A DNA stretch of 64,000 nt from Gilvimarinus polysaccharolyticus (lineage in GTDB: Bacteria; Pseudomonadota; Gammaproteobacteria; Pseudomonadales; Cellvibrionaceae), in NCBI RefSeq assembly GCF_001187555.1, contig NZ_LFIJ01000002.1, forward strand, positions 869,920 to 933,919, given 5' to 3'. The translations under genes were made by a program, and so were the position numbers. The notes beneath the pieces are model-generated. The model saw only the letters and a program-made list of their open reading frames with translations, was not told the origin of the DNA and did not search any database. Below, one piece after another: positions 18,919-28,715 of this stretch (positions are counted from its first letter, which is position 1; every line of letters begins with the position of its first letter).

Positions 18919-20397
18919 ATGATGAATAATAAAATTAAAAAAGTGGTTATTGCCGGTGGTGGTACTGCTGGCTGGATGGCTGCGGCGCTCTTATCAAAGA
19001 CAATGGGGCGAACACTCGATATTGTTTTAATAGAGTCTGACGATATTCCTACCGTAGGAGTAGGCGAGGCAACAATCCCTCCGTTATTAACTTTTCATAA
19101 TATTCTAGGGCTTGATGAGCGAGAGTTTATCTCTGAGGTTTCCGGTACTTTTAAGGTGGGGATTTCTTTTGAGGGTTGGCGTCAAAAAGGACATAAATAT
19201 CTTCATTCTTTTGGTTACGCAGGAAAAGACTGTTGGGCCTGTAGTTTTGTTCATTTTTGGTTGTCAGGAAAAAAACGAGGTATCGATTACCCCTATGGTG
19301 ATTATTGCGCTGAGATATTGGCAGCGCAGGAAGGTAAGTTTGCAGTTTTACCTAAAGGCGGTATGAATTACGCCTATCACATGGACGCGGGAAAGTACGC
19401 AAAATATTTACGTCGCTTTAGCGAAGGTTTTGGCGTAACACGTCAAGAAGGAAAAATTGTAAAAGTAAACTTAAAATCTGACTCAGGTGATATTGGCTCA
19501 TTAACTCTAGCTTCAGGGGAGGTGGTTGATGGCGACTTTTTTATCGATTGCACAGGATTTAGAGCACTATTGATAGAGGGCGCGTTAAATACCGGCTTTG
19601 AGGATTGGTCGCATTGGTTGCCGTGTGATCGCGCCATGGCGGTACAAACAGAGTCGCAGGGTGATCCGGTTCCTTATACTCGTTCAATCGCTCATGATTA
19701 TGGTTGGCAGTGGCGCATTCCGTTGCAAACTCGTGTCGGTAATGGCTTAGTTTATAGCAGTAAATATTTAGATGATGATTCTGCTAAAAAATTATTATTG
19801 GGAAATGTTTCTGGAAAAACACTTAATGATATAAAGCCAATTAAATTTAGAACAGGTACACGACGTAAGCACTGGAATAAAAATTGTTTGGCGCTGGGGT
19901 TGGCAAGTGGTTTTTTAGAGCCACTTGAATCTACTAGTATTCATATGGTCCAAAGAAGTTTAATACGATTTATGCAGCTTTTTCCTTCGCAGGGTGTGCA
20001 GCAGTCGGATGTTGAAGAGTTTAATCGGCAAAACTCTTATGAGGTTGCTCGTACACGGGATTTTATTATTTTACATTATAAAGTTACCGAACGAGATGAT
20101 ACTGATTTTTGGCGTTATTGTAAAAATATGAATATTCCAGAAACACTGCAACAAAAGATAGATTTATTTAGTGATACAGGAAAGGTATTTAAAATCAATA
20201 ATGAGCTGTTTGGTGAGGAGTCTTGGATGCAGGTTATGATGGGGCAAGGGATAATGCCAAAATCGCATCACTCAATAGCGGATGTTATGACGGATCAAGA
20301 GTTAAATGATTTTCTTTTCTCGCTCAGAAAAACTACTAGAAACAATGTGGATAAATTACCTACACATCAAGAGTTTTTGAATTTTTATAGTAAATAA
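18919..20397 (+). CDS. Flavin-dependent tryptophan halogenase-like protein (second copy)
   Basis: The 492-residue paralogue of the preceding gene keeps the canonical motifs: GGGTAGW (13-19), GVGEATIP, Lys78 in TFKVG, an intact WQWRIP in GWQWRIPLQTRVG, and EPLESTS. It starts 20 bp after the first halogenase, with AAGGGCGTA before tandem ATG codons, so the two are co-transcribed. It is the better candidate for an active halogenase. A free flavin reductase would have to come from elsewhere in the genome. Confidence 0.9.
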   Translation: MMNNKIKKVVIAGGGTAGWMAAALLSKTMGRTLDIVLIESDDIPTVGVGEATIPPLLTFHNILGLDEREFISEVSGTFKVGISFEGWRQKGHKYLHSFGYAGKDCWACSFVHFWLSGKKRGIDYPYGDYCAEILAAQEGKFAVLPKGGMNYAYHMDAGKYAKYLRRFSEGFGVTRQEGKIVKVNLKSDSGDIGSLTLASGEVVDGDFFIDCTGFRALLIEGALNTGFEDWSHWLPCDRAMAVQTESQGDPVPYTRSIAHDYGWQWRIPLQTRVGNGLVYSSKYLDDDSAKKLLLGNVSGKTLNDIKPIKFRTGTRRKHWNKNCLALGLASGFLEPLESTSIHMVQRSLIRFMQLFPSQGVQQSDVEEFNRQNSYEVARTRDFIILHYKVTERDDTDFWRYCKNMNIPETLQQKIDLFSDTGKVFKINNELFGEESWMQVMMGQGIMPKSHHSIADVMTDQELNDFLFSLRKTTRNNVDKLPTHQEFLNFYSK

Positions 20398-20431
20398 ATA
20401 ACTATATAAAATAATTTCTATATTTAATTAT

Positions 20432-21145
20432 ATGATGGAGGGCGTATTTTTGGATTTGCCTGACTTTGGGGGTTCGGTTCTATACGTTGGTGAGGAGTGT
20501 ACACCCGTTATCATATTTGATGATTTTTTTTGGTCCGCAGATAAATTGTCACATATGGCTCCAGCGGAGCATGAATTTTCAGCGCCTCCAAAAGGAGGCT
20601 ACCCAGGAATTAGGGCAGCATTGCCTGAAAGTTATATCGATGAGGTGTTGCGATATATTAACCCAACCTTACGTCAAGTCTATGAAATTCCTGATGAGGT
20701 TCAGTGCTGTGGTCAATATGGGGTTTATTCTTTAGTGTGTACACCAGAAAAAAATCTCTCCGTTTTTCAGTGTGTACCTCATACCGATACCCGGCGTCAG
20801 TATTATTTTGCGATATTACATTATCTTTCTTCTGACGATCATGGTGGTACAGGTTTTTATCGACATGTTCCCACCGGTTTTGAGCGTATTTCAGAAGACC
20901 GATACTCTGAGTTTATGTCAACAGCAAAATCACATATTGATAAGTGCGGTTTGCCGCCCATTAAGTATCTTACCTCTGGCGATAACCATTTTGAGTTGAT
21001 TCACACGGTGGCTTATAAAAAAGGACGTTTGTTGGTATATCCCGGTAATTTACTGCATTCAGGCCTAATCAACAACGAAGCGGATATTAACTCTAACCCA
21101 GAAACTGGTCGATTAACGGCAAATATTTTCATTGATCATAAATAG
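20432..21145 (+). CDS. DUF6445 family protein, putative 2-oxoglutarate/Fe(II)-type dioxygenase fold
   Basis: The product (237 residues from the first ATG) contains PHTDTRRQYYFAILHYL (an HxD metal motif), GGTGFYRH, and late LLVYPGNLLHSG plus GRLTANIF, giving a distal histidine and an arginine. This H-x-D...H...R order is that of Fe(II)/2-oxoglutarate oxygenases. I recall DUF6445 proteins beside halogenases and TonB receptors. The true start may be TTG at 20450: GGAGGG (20437-20442) sits seven bases before it, whereas the ATG at 20432 has only AT-rich sequence upstream. It ends the operon 84 bp before the AraC gene. Confidence 0.7.
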   Translation: MMEGVFLDLPDFGGSVLYVGEECTPVIIFDDFFWSADKLSHMAPAEHEFSAPPKGGYPGIRAALPESYIDEVLRYINPTLRQVYEIPDEVQCCGQYGVYSLVCTPEKNLSVFQCVPHTDTRRQYYFAILHYLSSDDHGGTGFYRHVPTGFERISEDRYSEFMSTAKSHIDKCGLPPIKYLTSGDNHFELIHTVAYKKGRLLVYPGNLLHSGLINNEADINSNPETGRLTANIFIDHK

Positions 21146-21229
21146 TTAGGAGAAAACTTTTAGTTAATTTGTATTTCTATCGACAAATCTAATATATATA
21201 AAATTATAACAATAATATCGAGTAAACCT

Positions 21230-22366
21230 ATGAGTGATCGTATATTTAATATCCACGACATATTTTTGATAGTCGCCATACTAGAGGCGCTATTAATTGC
21301 TTCATATCGATGGGCCCAGCCTAGCTCTGGTAGGCGTAATAGTTACTTGTTAATAGCGTTTCTTGTTGTGGTTGTTACCGATATGGCTACTAACCTTATT
21401 ATGTGGAATGAGTACTTTCCTGTCCCTCAGGTTGTTCGTGATCGGATTTTGCCCGTGGCGTTTTGTTTAAGTCATTTTGCTCGTGGGCCATTATTTTATT
21501 TTTATGTTCGATCTTTACTGTACAAAAGCGTTCCTTTTCGGCCTGTTCATTTGATTCATATGCTGCCTGCGGTTGTGGCCGTTGTTGTAGTTTTGGCAAC
21601 GAACTTAATGGCTTCTGACTTACAGCAACGTTTGGGTGGTACAACCATTAGTACCTTGGCGAGTTTCTTATGGTATTCCTCTAGTGCACTTTCTGTAGCC
21701 TATGTTGTTTGGTCAATTACTACACTGTACCTTTATATGCATCGAGCAAAACAACATATGTCAGATTTTTCAGGTTCTGAAGTCATTTTGATGGTTGTGC
21801 TTAGCTCATGTTTTATAATCAGTTGGGGTTGGTCTATCGTTGTAGTGATTAGTGCGGATTTAGTTGGAGGTGTGTTTGCCGATGCCGTGGGAACATCACA
21901 TAATTTTATTCGCTTCGCTTTAATGAATGCGCTTATATTTTTTATTCTTATTTATACCGGACGTTTGGTTAGTTTAGAGCCGGAAGCGCCGACCCAAGAA
22001 GATCACGTGGCAACTGATAGCGTATTGCAAGCGATACAGCAAGGTATTAATACCAAACAGCTCCATTTACAACCGAGTATCAATATTGATCAATTTTCTG
22101 AAAACATAGGATTACCCGTTCGTGTCGTCTCTCATGCGATTAATAGACATTTAGGGACTCGATTTTTTGAACTTATCAATTCGCATCGTATTGAAGAGGC
22201 AAAACGCTTGTTGGCAGACCCAACGGCTAATGACATGACTATTTTGGATGTGTTATTAGCATCAGGTTTCAATAATAAGTCATCTTTCCATCGGTTTTTT
22301 AATCGTTTGGTAGGAACTTCTCCAAGTGATTTTCGCCGTTGCGCACAGCGTGCTACCGCCAAGTAA
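21230..22366 (+). CDS. Membrane-anchored AraC family regulator (first copy)
   Basis: The 378-residue protein has an N-terminal region of about seven predicted TM helices (residues 10-255), then a cytoplasmic AraC-type DNA-binding domain (about 275-378; MTILDVLLASGFNNKSSFHRFFNRLVGTSPSDFR is the second helix-turn-helix with the family signature). Such regulators are thought to sense membrane or periplasmic signals. It follows the halogenase/DUF6445 genes on the same strand and is the natural candidate regulator of the cluster. A clear paralogue lies convergent at 22951-24105. Confidence 0.88.
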   Translation: MSDRIFNIHDIFLIVAILEALLIASYRWAQPSSGRRNSYLLIAFLVVVVTDMATNLIMWNEYFPVPQVVRDRILPVAFCLSHFARGPLFYFYVRSLLYKSVPFRPVHLIHMLPAVVAVVVVLATNLMASDLQQRLGGTTISTLASFLWYSSSALSVAYVVWSITTLYLYMHRAKQHMSDFSGSEVILMVVLSSCFIISWGWSIVVVISADLVGGVFADAVGTSHNFIRFALMNALIFFILIYTGRLVSLEPEAPTQEDHVATDSVLQAIQQGINTKQLHLQPSINIDQFSENIGLPVRVVSHAINRHLGTRFFELINSHRIEEAKRLLADPTANDMTILDVLLASGFNNKSSFHRFFNRLVGTSPSDFRRCAQRATAK

Positions 22367-22489
22367 ACTCAATTTTTTAGTTTGCCTGTCTATGTGTACG
22401 GGTATCGTCAAGCCCTCCGCTTGCCAAGGAGATTTTATTTGAAGCTATTCTCCAGCTATTGCTTATGAGCTGTTGAATACAAGGGAGTC

Positions 22490-22510
22490 CCACTTTTACG
22501 ATAAAAGTGG
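22490..22510. repeat. Perfect inverted repeat, nine-base arms
   Basis: CCACTTTTA-CGA-TAAAAGTGG is perfectly self-complementary around a three-base loop. It is not followed by a T run, so termination is unlikely. Confidence 0.6.
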
Positions 22511-22626
22511 TTAGGTTGCCGCGAGTAACGGGCTGCGTATGTATTGCTGGGAAAGCAAGGTTCCCATGTTGATGATTTTTTAAAGGTGGGACGAAAGTGT
22601 TGCAGTGGGGTGTCAATCTAGAGGGG

Positions 22627-22667
22627 TACGAGTAAAAGGGCAGCCGGTATTCCGGTTTTTACTCGTA
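22627..22667. repeat. Perfect inverted repeat, 11-base arms with inner hairpin
   Basis: TACGAGTAAAA (22627-22637) and TTTTACTCGTA (22657-22667) are exact complements. The 19-base spacer contains its own CCGG-TATT-CCGG hairpin, giving a two-tier stem. Confidence 0.6.
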
Positions 22668-22746
22668 TTCGGCCGGCGGCAAGTCAGGTGGTCTCCGGTA
22701 TGAGATTTGGCTATATGCGAATATTCCAAGCTCTCTTCATGTGATT

Positions 22747-22771
22747 GCCCCTTCTTTGGAGGGGCCTTTTT
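22747..22771 (+). terminator. Rho-independent terminator
   Basis: GCCCCT-TCTTTGG-AGGGGC followed by CTTTTT is a classic intrinsic terminator on the + strand. It lies about 380 bp after the AraC stop, so it may belong to an unannotated + strand transcript in this interval. Confidence 0.8.
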
Positions 22772-22826
22772 AATTCCCTCTCTGTTTACCCCCTTTTGCT
22801 CTGATACTTGTGTCTAGGATATCCGT

Positions 22827-22853
22827 ATTTTTATCATCTTTTTTGATAAAAAT
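22827..22853. repeat. AT-rich perfect inverted repeat, ten-base arms
   Basis: ATTTTTATCA and TGATAAAAAT flank a seven-base T-rich spacer. It lies about 100 bp beyond the end of the minus-strand AraC gene; an operator or weak terminator is possible. Confidence 0.5.
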
Positions 22854-22950
22854 ATCGCCCGAACTATGGCGTAGGGTGAAAACTCGACAACGCTTTATGT
22901 TTGCGAGTTAGAGTAGATAAACGCAGGTTGAAGCGTTACCGGCCCTGTTG

Positions 22951-24105
22951 CTAGCTGGCTTTGCTGTCTTGAGTGGCTTGTTTGCGGTACTCGGACGGTG
23001 ACATGCCAACGAGGCGCTTAAAGAAGCGATGAAATGCCGACTTACTGTTAAAGCCTGCTTGTAGCAGGATGTCTAAGATCGTCATGTCCTTGAGGCTGGG
23101 GTCTGCCAGTAATCGTTTCGCTTCGTTGACTCGATAAGAATTCATAAACTCAAAAAAGTTAGTGCCAAAGTGTTTGTTGATCACGCCGGATACGTCTCGT
23201 ACTGGAAGGTCAATCCGGGTCGAAAATTCCTCTATGTTTAGGTTTTGCTCTAAAAATAGCTTTTGATCTGCCATCCCCGATTTAACTTTCTGGATGGCAC
23301 TTTCGTCGGGCCGATCATCGATGGGGACTTTAATGGTCTCGGCAGGCTTTGTGGTTTGTACGCTGTGGGCATAGGCTAGGCTGTAGGTAAACAAGCCGTT
23401 AATCAATATAAAAATAAAATAGTTTTCCGATATCCCGAGCCAATCAGAGAGCTTAGGGGGTAAAAACTGCGCACTGATATGTACAAAAATTGAAAATGCC
23501 CAGCTGAAGGTGAAGCTGATAGTGAGTATAGATAGCCAGCTTGGTTCGCTTGCAGGAATCGACGAATACTGTTCCTTTAGTTTGCTGTAATAACGGCTAA
23601 TTATGTAAACCGCCGCGATACCATAAATGAACGGCATGATCTTGGACGTGTGCCACAGATAATTGACAATTTGTTGCGACGTTGCTGTGGCTGTAGCGCT
23701 ACGCCAGCGTATGTCATCACTGTCGATGGAGAAAAAAGCTAAACACAGCCAGGCGGCGGCTATGGGAGCCAGATGGGCTAGATACTTTCGTTTCAACGAG
23801 AATGAGTGCTGGGTTAGCGATAATACATAAAAAAACAATATTGGCCCTTTGGCTAATACGGCAAAAAATAGTAGGTACGGAACAATATGTGAATCAAAAA
23901 ATGTACCGATATGAACAGCGTCGTTCCACAGTACTAAAATGCACATAGATTGAGCGCTGGTGATCAGTAAAAAACTAATAAGCAGGGTGCTGGCTAAGTG
24001 TTTAGTGGTGACAGGCAGTGCCCACTGAAATAGTGCTAGCAGTACACACACGGTCATCGTCATTAACAGCACGACGTCGTGAATATTAAAAATATAAGTA
24101 TCCAT
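22951..24105 (-). CDS. Membrane-anchored AraC family regulator (second copy)
   Basis: This 384-residue paralogue of the preceding AraC protein has about seven N-terminal TM helices (residues 10-260) and a C-terminal AraC DNA-binding domain (about 280-375; MTILDILLQAGFNSKSAFHRFFKRLVGMSPSEYRK). Both copies open with FNIHD and share EAKRLLADP near the DNA-binding helices, so they arose by duplication. It is convergent with its partner. The two may recognise similar DNA sites and respond to related signals, which is an inference. Confidence 0.87.
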   Translation of the reverse strand: MDTYIFNIHDVVLLMTMTVCVLLALFQWALPVTTKHLASTLLISFLLITSAQSMCILVLWNDAVHIGTFFDSHIVPYLLFFAVLAKGPILFFYVLSLTQHSFSLKRKYLAHLAPIAAAWLCLAFFSIDSDDIRWRSATATATSQQIVNYLWHTSKIMPFIYGIAAVYIISRYYSKLKEQYSSIPASEPSWLSILTISFTFSWAFSIFVHISAQFLPPKLSDWLGISENYFIFILINGLFTYSLAYAHSVQTTKPAETIKVPIDDRPDESAIQKVKSGMADQKLFLEQNLNIEEFSTRIDLPVRDVSGVINKHFGTNFFEFMNSYRVNEAKRLLADPSLKDMTILDILLQAGFNSKSAFHRFFKRLVGMSPSEYRKQATQDSKAS

Positions 24106-24425
24106 GCTGTGGGCGGCTTTTTTTAATGAGTGTGATGTCTGGTGGCGAGCTATTTTTTATAATTGGCATAGTATATGTGAACTGGCGATGATCGCAACGG
24201 CTATTGCGCGGCATGCCCCTGCATTAAGACTATGTCCACTTATAGTGTGATTAATACAACATTTGTAGCTGTGCGATGTGGCATAAAGTAGCTTACGCCC
24301 GCGACTCTAAACAATCGCTGTGTATTAGAGCAAAACGCTTGTGCCCGAAATTATTTACTGAAGCCATGGCTGTGCTGCGAACGAGCAATATGGCAACACT
24401 CCACCTTTATAAACTGTGGCGGGTA
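24106..24425. other. Intergenic region, no gene seen
   Basis: These 320 bp between the start of the second AraC gene and the end of the LysR gene should contain the AraC promoter. I see no open reading frame with a ribosome site, no strong terminator hairpin and no repeat. Confidence 0.4.
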
Positions 24426-25301
24426 TTATAGCTTTTTTAAGTTTAGCTCTAGGTAACTGATCAGACGCTGCACCTTGGGCGACAGGCGTCGATTGGGAGG
24501 ATAAAGCGCCCAAATCCCCTCTCGCGCCGGTGCGTAGCGGTGCAGCAGCTCTATTAATTGCCCGGTAGCCAGGGCCTGTTGTAGATAATAATCGGGCAGT
24601 TGCACGACTCCCAAGCCATTGCGGGCGGCGTCTCGCAGAGCGGGGCCGTTGTTGCAGCGCAAGTTCCCTTTGACTGGTACCGTAAAAGCTCGGCCAGCTT
24701 CGCTAAAGCGCCAAACATCTAAGGTGCCCAGCAGGCAGTTGTGTGTGCTTAGCTCGGCGGGTGTGTGTGGTTGGCCGTGTTGGGCTAAGTACTCGGGTGA
24801 AGCACACACAATCGGTTGGCGTTCGGCCAGCTTTTTGGCAATCAGTTGTTCGTTCTTGAGCGGCCCGAGGCGTATTGCCAGATCTATACTCTCGTCGATT
24901 AAGTCTAAGCGTTGATTACTCAAATTAAGATCAATGGTAAGTCCTGGATGAGCTTGCGCAAAAGCGCTGACCAGTGGGGCGACATACTTCTCGCCAAACG
25001 ACACAGGTGCGGTTACCCGTAAGTGACCGGTAGGTGTGTGCTGCAAATTGGCTAATTCACTGTCTGCAGCGGTTAAAGCATCCAAAATTTGCCGACAGTG
25101 TTGGTAATAAATTCGCCCCTCTTCTGTAAGGCTTACTTTGCGTGTGGTGCGCTGCAGTAAGCTGGTTCCCATTCGTTGCTCACGAGCTTTAATCCGCCGG
25201 CTGACATGCGCCACAGAGCTGCCTAAGCGCTCGGCGGCACGGGTAAAACTGCCGGTTTCGGCGACAGCGATAAACTCGTTAATTCCTTCCCAGTCGGCCA
25301 T
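24426..25301 (-). CDS. LysR family transcriptional regulator
   Basis: The 291-residue protein has an N-terminal winged HTH (residues 4-63; GSFTRAAERLGSSVAHVSRRIKARE) and a LysR substrate-binding domain (about 90-285). It most resembles the CrgA/PA2877-like group (TPTGHLRVTAPVSFGEKYVAP). It diverges from adhC with 106 bp between the start codons, so it probably controls the formaldehyde-detoxification operon and itself through that interval. The inducer is unknown. Confidence 0.92.
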   Translation of the reverse strand: MADWEGINEFIAVAETGSFTRAAERLGSSVAHVSRRIKAREQRMGTSLLQRTTRKVSLTEEGRIYYQHCRQILDALTAADSELANLQHTPTGHLRVTAPVSFGEKYVAPLVSAFAQAHPGLTIDLNLSNQRLDLIDESIDLAIRLGPLKNEQLIAKKLAERQPIVCASPEYLAQHGQPHTPAELSTHNCLLGTLDVWRFSEAGRAFTVPVKGNLRCNNGPALRDAARNGLGVVQLPDYYLQQALATGQLIELLHRYAPAREGIWALYPPNRRLSPKVQRLISYLELNLKKL

Positions 25302-25322
25302 AAGCGCTTCAATTGTTACCGT

Positions 25323-25350
25323 ATGATAATAAAGTTTTGTGCATTATCAT
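25323..25350. promoter_or_regulatory. Candidate LysR operator between lysR and adhC
   Basis: ATGATAAT (25323-25330) and ATTATCAT (25343-25350) are exact inverted arms with 12 bp between them, in the shared promoter region. The T-N11-A-like dyad and its position fit a LysR binding site. Confidence 0.5.
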
Positions 25351-25365
25351 GATTATTAACTGTGA

Positions 25366-26526
<1,161 letters not shown>

Positions 26527-26536
26527 TAGGTGGTGT

Positions 26537-27397
26537 ATGAATCTTGAGCTGTTAAACAGTAATAAAAGTTTTGGCGGTTGGCATAAACAATACCGACACG
26601 ACTCATCGGTACTCAAGTGCTCGATGCGCTTCGCAATTTTTTTGCCGCCGATAACCTCTGATGGCGCGAAGGTGCCGGTGCTCTATTGGTTGTCGGGTTT
26701 AACTTGCAGTGATGAAAATTTTATGCAAAAAGCCGGTGCGTTTCGCGCTGCGGCTGAGCTAGGGATTGCTATTGTCGCTCCAGATACCAGTCCGCGCGGT
26801 GAGAACGTGGCAGATGATCCGGATGGTGCTTACGACCTTGGTTTGGGCGCGGGCTTTTATGTCAATGCAACACAAGCGCCGTGGGCGGAACATTATCAAA
26901 TGTACGACTATGTGTTGCAGGAGTTGCCAGAGTTGATCGAGCAGTATTTCCCGGTAACCGCGCAGCGCTCTATTAGCGGTCACTCTATGGGCGGACATGG
27001 CGCGCTGATGTTGGCACTTAAAAACCCCGAGCGTTATCGCAGTGTTAGCGCCTTTAGTCCGATTGCCAATCCGGTGAATTGTCCCTGGGGGCAAAAAGCT
27101 TTTAAAGCGTATTTGGGTGAAAACCGCGATACATGGCAAGCATTTGATGCCAGTGAGCTAATGGCGCAAGGTGGTTCTTTGCCTGCACTGGTTGATCAGG
27201 GAGAGGCAGATGATTTTTTAACTGAGCAATTAAAGCCTGAGTCATTAACGGCGGCGGCAGATAAAAGCGGATACCCACTGACGCTTAGATTGCAGCCGGG
27301 TTATGATCATAGCTATTATTTTATTGCGAGCTTTATCGCCGATCATCTGCAGTTTCATGCGCAATACCTGCAGCACGAAAACGATCAGTCGGTATAG
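26537..27397 (+). CDS. fghA: S-formylglutathione hydrolase
   Basis: This 286-residue serine hydrolase of the esterase D family converts S-formylglutathione to formate and glutathione. The nucleophile serine is in [10 protein letters not shown] (about residue 150), the acid is likely in DQGEADDF and the histidine is in [22 protein letters not shown] is a family signature. It is the second gene of the adhC operon. Confidence 0.96.
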   Translation: MNLELLNSNKSFGGWHKQYRHDSSVLKCSMRFAIFLPPITSDGAKVPVLYWLSGLTCSDENFMQKAGAFRAAAELGIAIVAPDTSPRGENVADDPDGAYDLGLGAGFYVNATQAPWAEHYQMYDYVLQELPELIEQYFPVTAQRSISGHSMGGHGALMLALKNPERYRSVSAFSPIANPVNCPWGQKAFKAYLGENRDTWQAFDASELMAQGGSLPALVDQGEADDFLTEQLKPESLTAAADKSGYPLTLRLQPGYDHSYYFIASFIADHLQFHAQYLQHENDQSV

Positions 27398-27421
27398 TAT
27401 TGTCGCGAGCTGAACACTAGG

Positions 27422-28417
27422 TTATTCAATGGTGTCAAGTTCGGTGGGCAGTGGTCGAACGCAGTTTCGGCCACTGTCTTTGGCTTGATAAAGGGCTTGG
27501 TCAGCGCGTTTAATCCAATGGTTCCAAGTTTCTTTAGGTTGATGCTCAGCGCAACCGAACGAGGCCGTAAGTGATGGGGTTTGTTCAGTAAAGAACTTTT
27601 CGATTTCTAAGCGTAGGCTCTCGGCTACTCGAATAGCCCCGGCCATATCAGTTTTATGAAGCAGTAATAAAAATTCTTCTCCGCCATAGCGGTAGACTTC
27701 ATCGTTGTTAGCTCGTAGTCTTCCGTGAATTATATTGGCCACCTTTTGTAGTACCACATCACCTTGATTGTGGCCGTAGGTGTCGTTGATCTCTTTAAAA
27801 TTATCCAAATCGACTAAGACCACCGAGCCACTAAAAACAGCAGTTTGGTCAATAGTCTTTGTCTCTAGGTATTGGCTCAGCTTGCGACGATTACCTATTC
27901 CCGTGAGTGGATCTATAGTGGCTTGTTGTTGTAATTGTTGACGTTGATCTTCTGCCCTCCATGAAAACACCCAAGCGAAAATATTCACTAATAATAACGT
28001 GACCATTAGCTCAAAAAATTCTAAGGAATCTTTAAAGTGATTTGTGAGAGGGGTTAGCGCAGCGAGTGCGGCAAGGTTAATAATTCCAGCGTAGCGCGCC
28101 GGAAGAATAAAGAAATTGGCGATAGAGATTGGGTAGACCCAATAAATCAATGTGTTGGGTTGTAGGTGTACCATGATCACGCCGACTGAGGTATAAAATA
28201 CAGATAAAATAATACTGGCTAACTTTATCCGGCCGGTGCGTAACGCCAGAATCAAAATTATGATCATCCCGACAACGATGCCGCTATCGAGGGCAGCAAG
28301 TAACCATTCATGCGACACGGCCCTGACTACAGCAAAAGGGGCAATTGCAATAATCGCACAGCTGCACAGGATGATAACCATGACGAGCTGAAAGTGTTCT
28401 CGAAGTATTTTATGCAT
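27422..28417 (-). CDS. Membrane GGDEF diguanylate cyclase
   Basis: The 331-residue protein has about six TM helices (residues 10-155) and a C-terminal GGDEF domain (about 165-325). DPLTGIGNRRKL begins the domain and the active-site loop is RYGGEEF (245-249), an intact signature that predicts c-di-GMP synthesis. The usual inhibitory RxxD just upstream is not present in standard form (RANND), so product feedback may be absent. It ends 24 bp from the convergent hydrolase gene and is probably transcribed alone. Confidence 0.9.
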   Translation of the reverse strand: MHKILREHFQLVMVIILCSCAIIAIAPFAVVRAVSHEWLLAALDSGIVVGMIIILILALRTGRIKLASIILSVFYTSVGVIMVHLQPNTLIYWVYPISIANFFILPARYAGIINLAALAALTPLTNHFKDSLEFFELMVTLLLVNIFAWVFSWRAEDQRQQLQQQATIDPLTGIGNRRKLSQYLETKTIDQTAVFSGSVVLVDLDNFKEINDTYGHNQGDVVLQKVANIIHGRLRANNDEVYRYGGEEFLLLLHKTDMAGAIRVAESLRLEIEKFFTEQTPSLTASFGCAEHQPKETWNHWIKRADQALYQAKDSGRNCVRPLPTELDTIE

Positions 28418-28715
28418 TATAGAGAATGGTTGCCTCTAGGCGTTAATGAGCCGGGCTGATAACTCTGTAATAATAAAAACGCTTGGCGTATCAAGAAAGC
28501 GCCGAGTTATTGTTAGGTATTGAAAACCAGATACGGCTTGAATGAAAGGTTGGATTAGTTTAGCCGTACCACATACTCAACATAGCAACATGTTGTAAGT
28601 TTCGCAATATTTTCTGCCATTTTAATGCTGTTAATGGCCTAGTGATAATGAGTCGCAAAGAGCAGCAGAACTGCCCTTTGGTGATGATTAGGTTAAGCTC
28701 TAAGTAAGGCAGAGA
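28418..28715. other. Intergenic region, no gene seen
   Basis: About 300 bp between the GGDEF gene start and the end of the SIMPL gene. It should hold the GGDEF promoter. I see no supported reading frame, repeat or strong hairpin. Confidence 0.35.

Larger units (their letters stand above)
22367..22950. other. Non-coding region with several hairpins between two AraC genes
   Basis: About 580 bp between the convergent ends of the two AraC paralogues contain no credible gene but at least four inverted repeats: 22490-22510, 22627-22667, 22747-22771 and 22827-22853. GTCCCACTTTTA (22487-22498) can also pair with TAAAGGTGGGAC (22581-22592). This density exceeds what simple termination needs and may hide a small RNA or binding sites. 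Confidence 0.5.

Noticed and set aside
13270-22366. Classic natural-product biosynthetic gene cluster because of the halogenases
   Set aside because: There is no NRPS, PKS, RiPP precursor or terpene synthase; the receptor and SapC context points to uptake and modification.
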